Source: Corynebacterium tuberculostearicum SK141 (GTDB lineage Bacteria > Actinomycetota > Actinomycetes > Mycobacteriales > Mycobacteriaceae). From it: a stretch of 64,000 nucleotides of DNA. This document shows, in pieces, positions 30,396 through 39,800 of the stretch (the first letter of the stretch is position 1; every line of letters starts with the position of its first letter). The translations under genes and the position numbers were made by a program. Location of the stretch: NCBI RefSeq assembly GCF_000175635.1, contig NZ_ACVP01000037.1, forward strand, positions 1 to 64,000, read 5' to 3'. The notes under the pieces were generated by a model that saw only the letters and a program-made list of their open reading frames with translations, had not been told where the DNA came from and ran no database searches.

Positions 30396-30739
30396 GTTGG
30401 TTACTGCGCTCCTTTTGGTTGTGTCACGTTCTCTTGCCCCGCTGCCGCGAATACCACGAGCATCACAACTAATGAGAGACGAGAACATTCACGAGCCGCA
30501 CGCCGCTGAGTACGCCGCGGTGGCATAGTGCAAGCAACATGGCCGAGCGCGGGGCCAACTTTTGCCATTTTACCGGCTTTTCTACGGCTTTGAAAGAATT
30601 ATTTTTGACGCTGTATTATATGCTGCTATTTCGGGCCGATTTAGGGCAGAAAGAAACCCCGCATCCCATTGGTTTGGGACGCGGGGAGTTGGTGGCAAGC
30701 CGCTAAGCCGAAGCCGCGGCGGCTGGGAGGGACGAGCCC
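30396..30739. other. Intergenic region between mnhA and the M20 dipeptidase gene
   Basis: 344 bp. It carries the dipeptidase terminator (30655-30690) and should hold the promoter of the antiporter operon, but no clear -35/-10 pair was found. The remainder is AT-richer than its surroundings (around 30590-30640). No convincing gene is present. Confidence 0.6.
30655..30690 (-). terminator. Terminator of the M20 dipeptidase gene
   Basis: CCCCGCATCCCA (30657-30668) pairs with TGGGACGCGGGG (30675-30686), one mismatch. On the minus strand a TTTCTTTCT run follows the stem. Confidence 0.8.
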
Positions 30740-32107
30740 TTAGGCGTAGCGCTGCAAGAAGAGCGCTTCTGCGGCAGCGATGTTCTCGATCTCGGTGGGA
30801 TCGACGGACTCATTGGCCGAGTGGATGGTGCACTTTGGCTCCTCCACGCCGTAGAGAGCGATCTCCGCGTTGGGGTGAGCCTCTTGCAGCTCGGTGGTCA
30901 GCGGAATAGAACCGCCCATGCCCTGTGCGGCAGTATCCGTGCCGTATGCCTCGGTGAGGCACTCGCCCAGCAGGGCTGCAGCGGGTTTTTCCGGATCGGT
31001 GGAAAAGCCGGCATTGGCCTCGAGCACCTCGGCCTTAACGTGCGCGCCCCATGGGGTGTGGGCGCGGAGGTGCTCACAGACGGCGTCGGCAATCGCGGCG
31101 GCATCGGCACCGGCCGGAACGCGCAGGTTGAGCTGCGCGGAAGCGGTGGCGGGCACGGCGTTGACCGCTTCTGCCACCGGGGTGGAGGTAAAGCCAGTCA
31201 CGGTGATGGCCGGGCGGGACCAAACCATGTTGGCCACCGGGGTGGCACCGGCTGGGTCGTCTTCACCCATAATCTTGGTGCCCTCCAGCAGCTGCGCATC
31301 GGCGCGGAAGGCCTCGGCCGGGTACTCCTGGCCGGACCACTCGGCGGTGGTATCTACGCCGTCGATAACCGTGCGGCCGTACTCATCGGAGAGGGAGTCG
31401 ATGGCGCGCATCAGCGCCTTGGCGGCATCCGGTGCCGCGCCGCCAAACTGGCCGGAGTGCACGGCGGAGGCCAAGGTGTCGACCTGCACGCCGATTTGCG
31501 CGCCGCCGCGCAGGGACGTGGTCAAGGTGGGCTGGCCCACGGCGGCGTTGCCCGCATCGGCGATGAGGATGGCGTCGGCAGCAAAAAGCTCCGGACGATC
31601 CTTGATGAGCTGGGACAGGCCCTCGCCGCCGCGCTCCTCGGAGCCCTCGATGAGGTACTTCAGGTTCACCTTAGTGCCACCGTTATTGTCCACCGCGCGC
31701 AGGGCGGCTAGGTGCATGGCCACATTGCCCTTGCAGTCGGCGGCGCCGCGGCTGTACCAGCGGGTGGAGCCATCAGCGGCCTCGCGCTCGGTAAGGGTGA
31801 ACGGATCGGATTCCCAAGCCTCGCGGTTGCCGGCCGGCACCACGTCATAGTGGGAGTACAGCAGTACCGTCTTGGCGCCTTCATCGCCCTTGCGCTCACC
31901 CAAGATGGCGGTGGAGCCATCGGCCGTGGTGATGGTTTCCACGCTCACTCCGGCCTCTTCCAGTGCGGACTTAACCCACTGGCTTGCGCCCTTGGTCTGG
32001 TCCTCCAGACCTTCCTCGTCGTGGACGGAGTTAAAGGCCACGAGCTCGCTGAGCTGGCGGAAAATGGTCTCGCGGTCGTTGCGAATGCTTTCATTAAGTG
32101 CAGTCAT
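30740..32107 (-). CDS. M20 family dipeptidase
   Basis: 455 residues from ATG at 32107 (a 68-codon longer frame lacks family similarity). Metal-site motifs are LLYSHYDVVPAG (His and catalytic Asp), GAADCKGNVAMH (bridging Asp), and SEERGGEGL (catalytic Glu-Glu region). The lid domain lies at about 190-310. It hydrolyses dipeptides or related amides in the cytosol with two Zn ions. Divergent from an oligopeptide transporter gene, which suggests peptide use, though the two could be independent. Confidence 0.9.
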   Translation of the reverse strand: MTALNESIRNDRETIFRQLSELVAFNSVHDEEGLEDQTKGASQWVKSALEEAGVSVETITTADGSTAILGERKGDEGAKTVLLYSHYDVVPAGNREAWESDPFTLTEREAADGSTRWYSRGAADCKGNVAMHLAALRAVDNNGGTKVNLKYLIEGSEERGGEGLSQLIKDRPELFAADAILIADAGNAAVGQPTLTTSLRGGAQIGVQVDTLASAVHSGQFGGAAPDAAKALMRAIDSLSDEYGRTVIDGVDTTAEWSGQEYPAEAFRADAQLLEGTKIMGEDDPAGATPVANMVWSRPAITVTGFTSTPVAEAVNAVPATASAQLNLRVPAGADAAAIADAVCEHLRAHTPWGAHVKAEVLEANAGFSTDPEKPAAALLGECLTEAYGTDTAAQGMGGSIPLTTELQEAHPNAEIALYGVEEPKCTIHSANESVDPTEIENIAAAEALFLQRYA

Positions 32108-32114
32108 GTTCTCT

Positions 32115-32120
32115 ACGGTA
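32115..32120 (-). promoter_or_regulatory. -10 element (TACCGT) for the M20 dipeptidase gene
   Basis: On the minus strand TACCGT is 7 nt before the ATG, with no Shine-Dalgarno: probable leaderless start. Confidence 0.5.
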
Positions 32121-32335
32121 CCCGCCCTCCCCAAGCTATAGAGCAACCGGAATAGGAAAACGCTGGGGTGGTGAACTAAAATTTTTTCATTCCACCCTGT
32201 GCGGAGTCTGTCCGTTCGGGCCCTATTCCGGGAAGGAACCGGCGCCAAACAGACAGAAACGGACGTGGCAGGCCGCGGTTTGCTACGCAGGGTGAAACGA
32301 GAAACTTTCATAGCCGAGAATAGAAAGGACCTGGC

Positions 32336-34306
32336 ATGGCGAACGCATCATCCGCCGCAGGTTCCAAGGCCTCCCTGCCCGAGCTGACGCTGCGCGGCAT
32401 CATTATCGGTGGCCTGATTACCCTCATCTTCACCGCCGCCAACGTGTACTTAGGCCTGAAGGTGGGCCTGACCTTTGCTACCTCCATCCCGGCCGCCGTG
32501 ATTTCCATGGCGGTGCTGCGCCGGTTCAAGGGCCACAACGTTAAAGAAAACAACATCGTGCAGACCATTGCCTCTGCCGCGGGCACCTTGTCCGCCATCA
32601 TCTTTGTCCTCCCGGGCCTGGTCATGGTGGGGTACTGGCAGGGCTTTGGCTTCGTGCAGACGGCCGGCGTGTGCATCATCGGCGGCGTGCTGGGCGTGAT
32701 GTATTCCATCCCGCTGCGCCGCGCTTTGGTCACCGGCTCCGATCTTCCCTACCCGGAGGGCGTGGCCGCGGCCGAGGTTCTCAAGGTGGGCGATGAAAAT
32801 GCGTCCGGCACCAGCCAAGAAGAAAATGCCAAGGGCCTGCGTGTCATCGTCGCGGGTGGCATTACCTCGGCCGTCATGGCGCTGCTGACCGCAATGAAGG
32901 CCGCCGCCTCCGAGGTCACCGCCTATTTCAAGCTCGGCGCCGGCGCGACCACCCTGGGTACCAGCCTGTCCACCGCGCTTATCGGCGTGGGCCACCTGGT
33001 GGGCCTGCCGGTAGGCATTGCCATGCTGGTTGGCGTGGTGATTTCCTACTTCATTTTGCTGCCCATTTTCACCACCGGCGATATTACGGGCGCCACCGCG
33101 CTTGCCGACGTCGTCGATACCACCTTCTCCGATGACATCCGCTTCATCGGCGTGGGCACCATGGCCATTGCCGCCATTTGGACCCTGCTCAAGATCGCCG
33201 CTCCCATTGCTGTGGGCATCCGCCAATCCCTGGCCTCCTCGCGTGCCCGCAAGTCTGGCTCCACCGTGGACGTCACCGAACGCGATATTCCCTTCCCCTA
33301 TGTTGCCACTACCATCGTGGCGTTCATGGTGCCTATCGCGTTGCTGTTGTGGGACTTCGTGCGCGGTACCGATATTCACGACCACATGGCCGTGCTCATC
33401 ACCGTCTCTGTCCTCTTTACGCTCTTGGTAGGCCTGATTATCGCCTCCGTGTGTGGCTACATGGCCGGGCTGATTGGTGCGTCTAACTCGCCAATTTCCT
33501 CCATCGGCATCATCGCCGTGCTCGCCGCCTCGCTGCTCATCGCGGCCGTCACCCGCGGTACCACTGCGGATCCTCTGTCTTTGGTGGCCTATACGCTCTT
33601 CACCGCGGCCATCGTCTTTGGCATTGCCACCATCTCCAATGACAACCTGCAGGACCTCAAGACCGGTCAGCTCGTCGGCGCTACTCCGTGGAAGCAACAG
33701 GTAGCGCTCATCATCGGCGTGGTCTTCGGCTCCCTGGTCATCCCGCCGATTCTGCAGGTCATGCTCAATGGCTTCGGCTTCCAAGGCATGGAAGGCGCCG
33801 GCGAAGACGCCTTGGCCGCCCCGCAGGCCGCCCTGATGTCCTCCGTTGCTTCCGGAATCTTCGATAACTCGCTGGATTGGAACCTCATCTTCATCGGCAT
33901 GGCCATTGGCGCTGTTCTCATTATTATTGACGAGCTCCTGCGCAAGTTCACCGATAAGTACTCGCTGTCCCCGCTGGCCGCCGGCATGGGCATGTACCTA
34001 CCGGCCGCCCTGACCATCGTCATCCCCATCGGTGCCATCTTGGGAACCTTCTATGACAAGTGGGCCGCGAAGCAATCCCACCCAGAGTTTGCCAAGCGTA
34101 TGGGTACCCTCCTGGCCACCGGCCTCATCGTGGGTGAGTCCCTCTTTGGTGTGGTCAACGCCGGCATCATCGCCGCCGCTGGCGGCGAGAGCCCGCTGGA
34201 AATCTTTGAGGGTGGTGCCTCCGCCACCGTGGTGGGCGTGATCCTCTTTATTATTGCGCTGACGTTCATCTATCGCTGGACCAAGCGCACGGTGAAGAGC
34301 TCCTAG
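32336..34306 (+). CDS. OPT family oligopeptide transporter
   Basis: 656 residues with about 16 helices. The OPT opening ELTLRGIIIGGLITLIFTAANVYLGLKVGLTFATSIPAAVISMAVLRRF is followed by NIVQTIASAAGTLS and LPYPEGVAAAEVL. OPT proteins import small peptides or metal chelates with protons. AAAGGA precedes the ATG. A terminator follows. Confidence 0.93.
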   Translation: MANASSAAGSKASLPELTLRGIIIGGLITLIFTAANVYLGLKVGLTFATSIPAAVISMAVLRRFKGHNVKENNIVQTIASAAGTLSAIIFVLPGLVMVGYWQGFGFVQTAGVCIIGGVLGVMYSIPLRRALVTGSDLPYPEGVAAAEVLKVGDENASGTSQEENAKGLRVIVAGGITSAVMALLTAMKAAASEVTAYFKLGAGATTLGTSLSTALIGVGHLVGLPVGIAMLVGVVISYFILLPIFTTGDITGATALADVVDTTFSDDIRFIGVGTMAIAAIWTLLKIAAPIAVGIRQSLASSRARKSGSTVDVTERDIPFPYVATTIVAFMVPIALLLWDFVRGTDIHDHMAVLITVSVLFTLLVGLIIASVCGYMAGLIGASNSPISSIGIIAVLAASLLIAAVTRGTTADPLSLVAYTLFTAAIVFGIATISNDNLQDLKTGQLVGATPWKQQVALIIGVVFGSLVIPPILQVMLNGFGFQGMEGAGEDALAAPQAALMSSVASGIFDNSLDWNLIFIGMAIGAVLIIIDELLRKFTDKYSLSPLAAGMGMYLPAALTIVIPIGAILGTFYDKWAAKQSHPEFAKRMGTLLATGLIVGESLFGVVNAGIIAAAGGESPLEIFEGGASATVVGVILFIIALTFIYRWTKRTVKSS

Positions 34307-34327
34307 TTTCTGATCCATTCCTTATAT

Positions 34328-34359
34328 AATGGCGTCCCTTCGCGGGGGCGCCATTTTTT
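34328..34359 (+). terminator. Terminator after the OPT transporter gene
   Basis: AATGGCGTCCC pairs with GGGGGCGCCATT over 11 bp around a short loop, then TTTTTC. Confidence 0.85.
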
Positions 34360-34360
34360 C

Positions 34361-34421
34361 TTGCAGTCGCGGTAGGAGAGTGCCAGAATGGTCGTTAGCA
34401 CTCGCACAGTATGAGTGCCAG
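34361..34421 (+). promoter_or_regulatory. groEL promoter with CIRCE operator (HrcA)
   Basis: TTAGCACTC-N9-GAGTGCCAG at 34395-34421 matches CIRCE (TTAGCACTC-N9-GAGTGCTAA) at 16 of 18 arm positions. A candidate promoter, TTGCAG (34361) and CAGAAT (34384) with 17-bp spacing, would start transcription inside CIRCE, as expected for HrcA repression. The leader to the groEL ATG is about 140 nt. Confidence 0.85.
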
Positions 34422-34445
34422 ATAAATCTACATCGTTGTGGTTGA

Positions 34446-36185
<1,740 letters not shown>

Positions 36186-36256
36186 GCCCACCACGGTCCC
36201 ACATTGCCTAGGAGGGGGGCTCGGATGCGGCCCTTAGCGGCCTTCTAGCCCCTTTG

Positions 36257-36300
36257 AGCGCCCCGCTTCTGTGCTTTAGAGCGCATGAGGCGGGGCGCTT
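36257..36300 (+). terminator. Terminator after groEL
   Basis: AGCGCCCCGC (36257-36266) pairs with GCGGGGCGCT (36290-36299) over 10 bp, 70 nt past the groEL stop codon. No long T run follows. Confidence 0.65.
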
Positions 36301-36495
36301 CGGCGTGTCTGCACCACTTTGCATTGCCGATGCGATATGGGCGTGCCGCAAATTCGCGAGCCAATCGCTGAATCTGCTTGTCACTGTAGTTTTCTAATTG
36401 GTGCGAATGTTCAACTATCTGTATCTGATTCACTGTTCAGACAGGCGCACAATTCAGTGCCACGGGACTTAACACGCGAACCATGCGCCCCACTG

Positions 36496-36510
36496 ACCCC
36501 GTATAGGGGT
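36496..36510. promoter_or_regulatory. CsoR-like GC-tract palindrome 1
   Basis: ACCCC-GTATA-GGGGT, perfect 5-bp arms, followed by AATTTTCAC. It resembles the C/G-tract operators of copper-sensing CsoR/RicR repressors. The related site 2 (ACCCCCTATAGG, 36691-36702) lies 195 bp downstream. Confidence 0.4.
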
Positions 36511-36601
36511 AATTTTCACGGGCTGAATTAGAAAAATTTTTTCGCTTGGGAAGGCTGGTTTACGGGCATAACTATCGTTCGCTACACCCCGAAGCGTTAC
36601 A

Positions 36602-36622
36602 GTGTTAAATTTTATTTAACAC
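36602..36622. promoter_or_regulatory. 21-bp AT-rich palindrome upstream of porH
   Basis: GTGTTAAA-TTTTA-TTTAACAC, perfect 8-bp arms, 250 nt before porH. It has an operator-like form; the cognate regulator is not known. Confidence 0.5.
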
Positions 36623-36690
36623 AATCGACTATTTAGCAAACGAAAATCGCAGTTCAGGGCAATTGTGCCGCGAGGTGAAAATTTTCCAAT

Positions 36691-36702
36691 ACCCCCTATA
36701 GG
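36691..36702. promoter_or_regulatory. CsoR-like GC-tract site 2
   Basis: ACCCCCTATAGG, preceded by GTGAAAATT (36675-36683). Site 1 has the same two blocks in inverted order and strand (TATAGGGGT then AATTTTCAC), so the pair forms a large inverted repeat of about 200 bp. Confidence 0.35.
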
Positions 36703-36873
36703 ATATAGCTCTTTTCTTATCAAATTGGGTAGATGTGAAGACACCAATGCAAAATTGACTTGCTTTAGATTGAACTTGTGCCAAAATACTTCTTGTGACG
36801 CCCACTGAGGGTGTCTGCAAACTGCAAACCCCTCCGCGGCAAATAGCTTCGGATCTATATTAGGAGTTCAAAC

Positions 36874-37047
36874 ATGGATCTCTCCACCATCCAGATGCAC
36901 CTGGACAACTTCGTTAACACCTGGGAAGGCTGGCACAAGGTTGTCGAGGGTCTGTCCAACTGGGTCGGCATTGCTAATGCTTTCGACTCTTTCAAGACCT
37001 CCCTTGAGGTAGCTGACGCAGCTCTTCCGGCTCTCAGCTCCAACTAA
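36874..37047 (+). CDS. porH: Outer-membrane porin subunit PorH
   Basis: 57 residues (MDLSTIQMHLDNFVNTWEGW...ALPALSSN). Length, lack of a signal peptide, amphipathic helical pattern and position between groEL and porA match C. glutamicum PorH, which is 57 residues and O-mycoloylated. PorH and PorA together form the main channel of the mycomembrane. TTAGGAG lies 8 nt before the ATG. The Ser residues near both ends are candidate mycoloylation sites. Confidence 0.88.
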   Translation: MDLSTIQMHLDNFVNTWEGWHKVVEGLSNWVGIANAFDSFKTSLEVADAALPALSSN

Positions 37048-37082
37048 TTCAACCAGTTCTAATTTTCTAAGGAGATACTAAA

Positions 37083-37217
37083 ATGGAGAATCTTTCCTCT
37101 ACCCTGAACTTTGCTTTCGACATCTTCGGTGGCCTGTTCAATGCTGCTTACACCCTCATTGAGCCGCTGACCGAGGTTGCTGCGGGTGCTTCCAAGCTGA
37201 TCGGTATGTTCGCATAA
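37083..37217 (+). CDS. porA: Outer-membrane porin subunit PorA
   Basis: 44 residues (MENLSSTLNFAFDIFGGLFN...KLIGMFA). The length is close to the 45 residues of C. glutamicum PorA, and it has one amphipathic helix and no signal peptide. AAGGAG precedes the ATG, 35 nt after porH. Forms a hetero-oligomeric channel with PorH. Ser5/Ser6 are candidate mycolate attachment sites. Confidence 0.88.
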   Translation: MENLSSTLNFAFDIFGGLFNAAYTLIEPLTEVAAGASKLIGMFA

Positions 37218-37256
37218 GAACATCCTTCAGCCCTGAGCATTAACGCTCGCTGAAGC

Positions 37257-37292
37257 AAGAAGGCCTACCGTTTCGGTAGGCCTTCTTTTTGT
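37257..37292 (+). terminator. Strong terminator after porA
   Basis: AGAAGGCCTACCG-TTTC-GGTAGGCCTTCT, a perfect 13-bp stem with tetraloop, followed by TTTTTGTTTTG. A weaker CTTCAG...CTGAAG helix precedes it. Confidence 0.95.
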
Positions 37293-37358
37293 TTTGTTGT
37301 TCATTTGGAGGCAGGGGTAACTACAGAAATTTGGCGCGCTTGATGTCTACATTCGGGT

Positions 37359-37364
37359 TACACT
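37359..37364 (+). promoter_or_regulatory. -10 element (TACACT) for leaderless ppk2
   Basis: TACACT is 6 nt before the ppk2 ATG. There is no Shine-Dalgarno. Confidence 0.5.
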
Positions 37365-37370
37365 AAATGC

Positions 37371-38270
37371 ATGGCTGATATTAAAGACGACGACCTTCCT
37401 GAGATCGACCTGGCTAAAACTGACGGCTACGTCGTCGATGGAACCGATGAGGATGATCCTTCGCTAATCATGCCGGATGGTTCCCCGGTTCAGACTTGGC
37501 GTGAAAATTACCCCTACGATGAGCGTATGACTCGCGATGAGTACGAGTCCGTTAAGCGCGCGCTGCAGATTGAGCTGCTGAAGTGGCAGAACTGGACCAA
37601 GGAAACCGGCCAGCGCCACATCATCCTCTTTGAGGGGCGCGACGCGGCCGGCAAGGGCGGCACCATTAAGCGTTTTAACGAACACCTGAATCCGCGTGGT
37701 GCTCGCACTGTGGCTCTGGAGAAGCCGTCGCCGCGCGAATCCACCTCATGGTATTTCCAGCGCTATATCGAGCATTTCCCAGCCGGTGGCGAGATCGTCT
37801 TCTTTGACCGCTCTTGGTATAACCGTTCCGGTGTGGAGCGCGTTATGGGCTTTTGTACCGAAAGCCAGCACGCGGAGTTCCTCCGTGAGGTTCCGATGTT
37901 GGAGAACATGATTCTGGGCTCGGGTATCTCCCTGACCAAGTTGTGGTTCTCTGTTACCCGTAAGGAACAGCGCACCCGCTTCGCTATCCGCCAGATCGAC
38001 CCGGTGCGCCAGTGGAAGCTATCCCCGATGGACCTGGCTTCGTTGGATAAGTGGGATGACTACACCCGTGCGAAGGAAGAGCAGTTCCGCTACACGGATA
38101 CGGAAGAGTCGCCGTGGATCACCATTAAGTCCAACGACAAAAAGCGCGCCCGTATTAACGCCATGCGCTATGTGCTATCCAAGTTCGAGTACACGAACAA
38201 GGATCACGAGCTGGTGGGCGAGGTCGATGAGAACATCGTCAAGCGTGGTCGCGACCAGATTGGTGACTAG
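37371..38270 (+). CDS. ppk2: Polyphosphate kinase 2 family protein
   Basis: 299 residues. Walker A FEGRDAAGKGG, Walker B FFDRSWYNRSGVERVMGF and the lid segment SVTRKEQRTRFAIRQIDPVRQWKLSPMDL define PPK2. It uses polyphosphate to make nucleoside triphosphates, or the reverse, in the cytosol. The single-domain length and the order porH-porA-ppk2 match C. glutamicum. A terminator follows. Confidence 0.93.
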   Translation: MADIKDDDLPEIDLAKTDGYVVDGTDEDDPSLIMPDGSPVQTWRENYPYDERMTRDEYESVKRALQIELLKWQNWTKETGQRHIILFEGRDAAGKGGTIKRFNEHLNPRGARTVALEKPSPRESTSWYFQRYIEHFPAGGEIVFFDRSWYNRSGVERVMGFCTESQHAEFLREVPMLENMILGSGISLTKLWFSVTRKEQRTRFAIRQIDPVRQWKLSPMDLASLDKWDDYTRAKEEQFRYTDTEESPWITIKSNDKKRARINAMRYVLSKFEYTNKDHELVGEVDENIVKRGRDQIGD

Positions 38271-38296
38271 GTTGAGCTAAATTGGCCGCACATTAG

Positions 38297-38332
38297 GCGG
38301 GAAACTCGGTAAGTCCGGGTTTCCCGCTTTTT
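38297..38332 (+). terminator. Terminator after ppk2
   Basis: GCGGGAAAC pairs with GTTTCCCGC, extended inside by a short GG/CC helix, then TTTTTGTTTT. Confidence 0.9.
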
Positions 38333-38418
38333 GTTTTCGGGGTACCAAAAGGGGGTAAATGGGGAGGAATAGTTTCGCGGGAAATTGTGGATTTTAAAGG
38401 GGTATTTCCGTGCGGTTA

Positions 38419-38440
38419 TGTTACGGAACCGTAGGTAACA
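38419..38440. promoter_or_regulatory. Nested palindrome upstream of the secreted hydrolase gene
   Basis: TGTTAC-N10-GTAACA (38419-38424, 38435-38440) with an inner perfect TACGG-AA-CCGTA palindrome. It lies 107 nt before the start codon. GTAAC-type elements resemble those bound by MtrA-like response regulators, but orientation and spacing are not a clean match. Confidence 0.4.
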
Positions 38441-38546
38441 TTGTCGAAAACTATTTGTGGTCTCCGTCTTAGAATACTTAGCATCACTGTTATCTCAATC
38501 TCATCTAACGCAAGGATATGACCTACAGCACCATGAGGAGACAGTG

Positions 38547-39695
38547 ATGATGAAGAAGCACGTAACCGCCTGCCTGACGGCGACAGCAGTACTGGCGGCA
38601 CCAGTTGCGGTGTCTGGCACGCTCACGGCAGGGGCAATCGCCCAGGAAGCCCCGGCGCCTGCGCCCGCGGCAGACCAGAAACCAGATGTATTGGGGCGCC
38701 CAACTGTCTCGGAAAAGCAGGTATCCGATGAGGAAGGCTACTTCGACAGTGCTCACGGCGAGGGAGTCAAGATCTACTACCGCAAGCAAAAGGTGGCCAA
38801 CCCACGCGGTGCGGTGGTTCTTGCGCACGGTGTTTCTGAACACTCGGGGCGATATGATTACGTCGCCAAGCGCCTGCTGGATGCGGGCTACAACGTCTAC
38901 CGTGTAGACCACCGCGGGCATGGAAAGTCCGCTGGCGGCAGCGTGCCACTGGGACACATCGATAACTTCCAGTACATCCTGGATGACTTTGACCATGTGG
39001 TGGACTTGGCCAAGGAGGAAAACCAGGGAGTAAAGACCTTCCTGCTGGGCCACTCGATGGGCGCGCTGACCGTGGAGGCCTATGGCATCCGCGAGCCGGG
39101 CAAGGTCGATGGCATCATCACCAACGGTGGCGGCGCGCCGCTGAACCTTTCAGGCAAGAATGTGGCCGGAAAGAATATCACCCCGGATGATATTTCGGAG
39201 ACCCAGAAGAAGCTGGATCCCACCATCTTTGAGCGCCTGCCGCTGGCCCAACTCACCAGCTTTAATGCGCACTACGCGCAGAACCTCATTCCGCACCGCA
39301 CCGAAATCGGCGCACAATCGCCGGAGTGGAGCAAGGATATCAAGCTGTCTAACCCATTCACGGATGGGGTCTCCACCAGCCAGGCGGTCAAGGACGAGTA
39401 TGCCTCGAGCCCGCTTATCGCGCAGAAAACCAGCGCCGGTACCGCCCTGCAGTTGGCAGCAATCGCGAACTATGACGCCGTCAATGCGGATCTCTTCACC
39501 GCACCGACGCTCATCATGCACGGCACCAAGGACGGCATCGTGCCGCCGTACTTCTCCCAGGATTGGTACAACTCCATCTCTTCTGAAGACGTGGAGTATG
39601 TGACTTGGGAAGGCCAGAAGCACGAGGTCTTCAATGAGCCGGCTGCCGATCAAGCTCTCGATACCGTCGTGGACTGGCTCGACCGCCACGCCTAA
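38547..39695 (+). CDS. Secreted alpha/beta hydrolase (lysophospholipase-like)
   Basis: 382 residues from ATG at 38547, after GAGGAG; the adjacent ATG at 38550 is equally possible. Signal peptide MMKKHVTACLTATAVLAAPVAV... has likely cleavage near AGAIAQ. The Ser-hydrolase core has GAVVLAHGVSEHSGRYDYVAKRLLDAG, the nucleophile elbow LLGHSMGAL, the Asp region LIMHGTKDGIVPP and the late His in GQKHEVFNE. It resembles monoacylglycerol lipases and would act outside the cytoplasmic membrane. Lipid substrates are an inference. Confidence 0.88.
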   Translation: MMKKHVTACLTATAVLAAPVAVSGTLTAGAIAQEAPAPAPAADQKPDVLGRPTVSEKQVSDEEGYFDSAHGEGVKIYYRKQKVANPRGAVVLAHGVSEHSGRYDYVAKRLLDAGYNVYRVDHRGHGKSAGGSVPLGHIDNFQYILDDFDHVVDLAKEENQGVKTFLLGHSMGALTVEAYGIREPGKVDGIITNGGGAPLNLSGKNVAGKNITPDDISETQKKLDPTIFERLPLAQLTSFNAHYAQNLIPHRTEIGAQSPEWSKDIKLSNPFTDGVSTSQAVKDEYASSPLIAQKTSAGTALQLAAIANYDAVNADLFTAPTLIMHGTKDGIVPPYFSQDWYNSISSEDVEYVTWEGQKHEVFNEPAADQALDTVVDWLDRHA

Positions 39696-39717
39696 AATGC
39701 GTGGAGCTCAAAGCGCG

Positions 39718-39753
39718 AACTCTTGGCAGGCATACAGTGCTTGCCAAGAGTTT
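39718..39753 (+). terminator. Terminator after the secreted hydrolase gene
   Basis: AACTCTTGGCA (39718-39728) pairs with TGCCAAGAGTT (39742-39752), followed by a short T stretch. Confidence 0.75.
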
Positions 39754-39800
39754 ACGTATATGTAACCGCCTCGTTGCCCAGGCCGGATAGAAATTGAATT

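Larger units (their letters stand above)
36186..36873. other. Long AT-rich intergenic region upstream of porH
   Basis: 688 bp. It holds the groEL terminator (36257-36300), two CsoR-like GC-tract sites (36496-36510, 36691-36702), a 21-bp palindrome (36602-36622) and the porin promoter region. From about 36520 onward it is much richer in A and T than the window average. Short ORFs of 60-70 codons occur but have no supporting signal. Confidence 0.6.

Noticed and set aside
30562..30909. 115-codon plus-strand ORF across the M20 terminator
   Set aside because: It reads through a terminator and antisense into the dipeptidase; composition is that of a chance frame.
36245..36531. Two small ORFs (62 and 70 codons) between groEL and porH
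   Set aside because: No Shine-Dalgarno or -10 placement, no family resemblance, and one overlaps the groEL terminator hairpin.
38231..38242. CGTCAAGCG-type matches in ppk2, groEL, OPT and the secreted hydrolase gene
   Set aside because: They lack the G-tract and lie in conserved coding motifs such as VKR, LADA or VAKR, so they were not counted as copies of the dispersed word.
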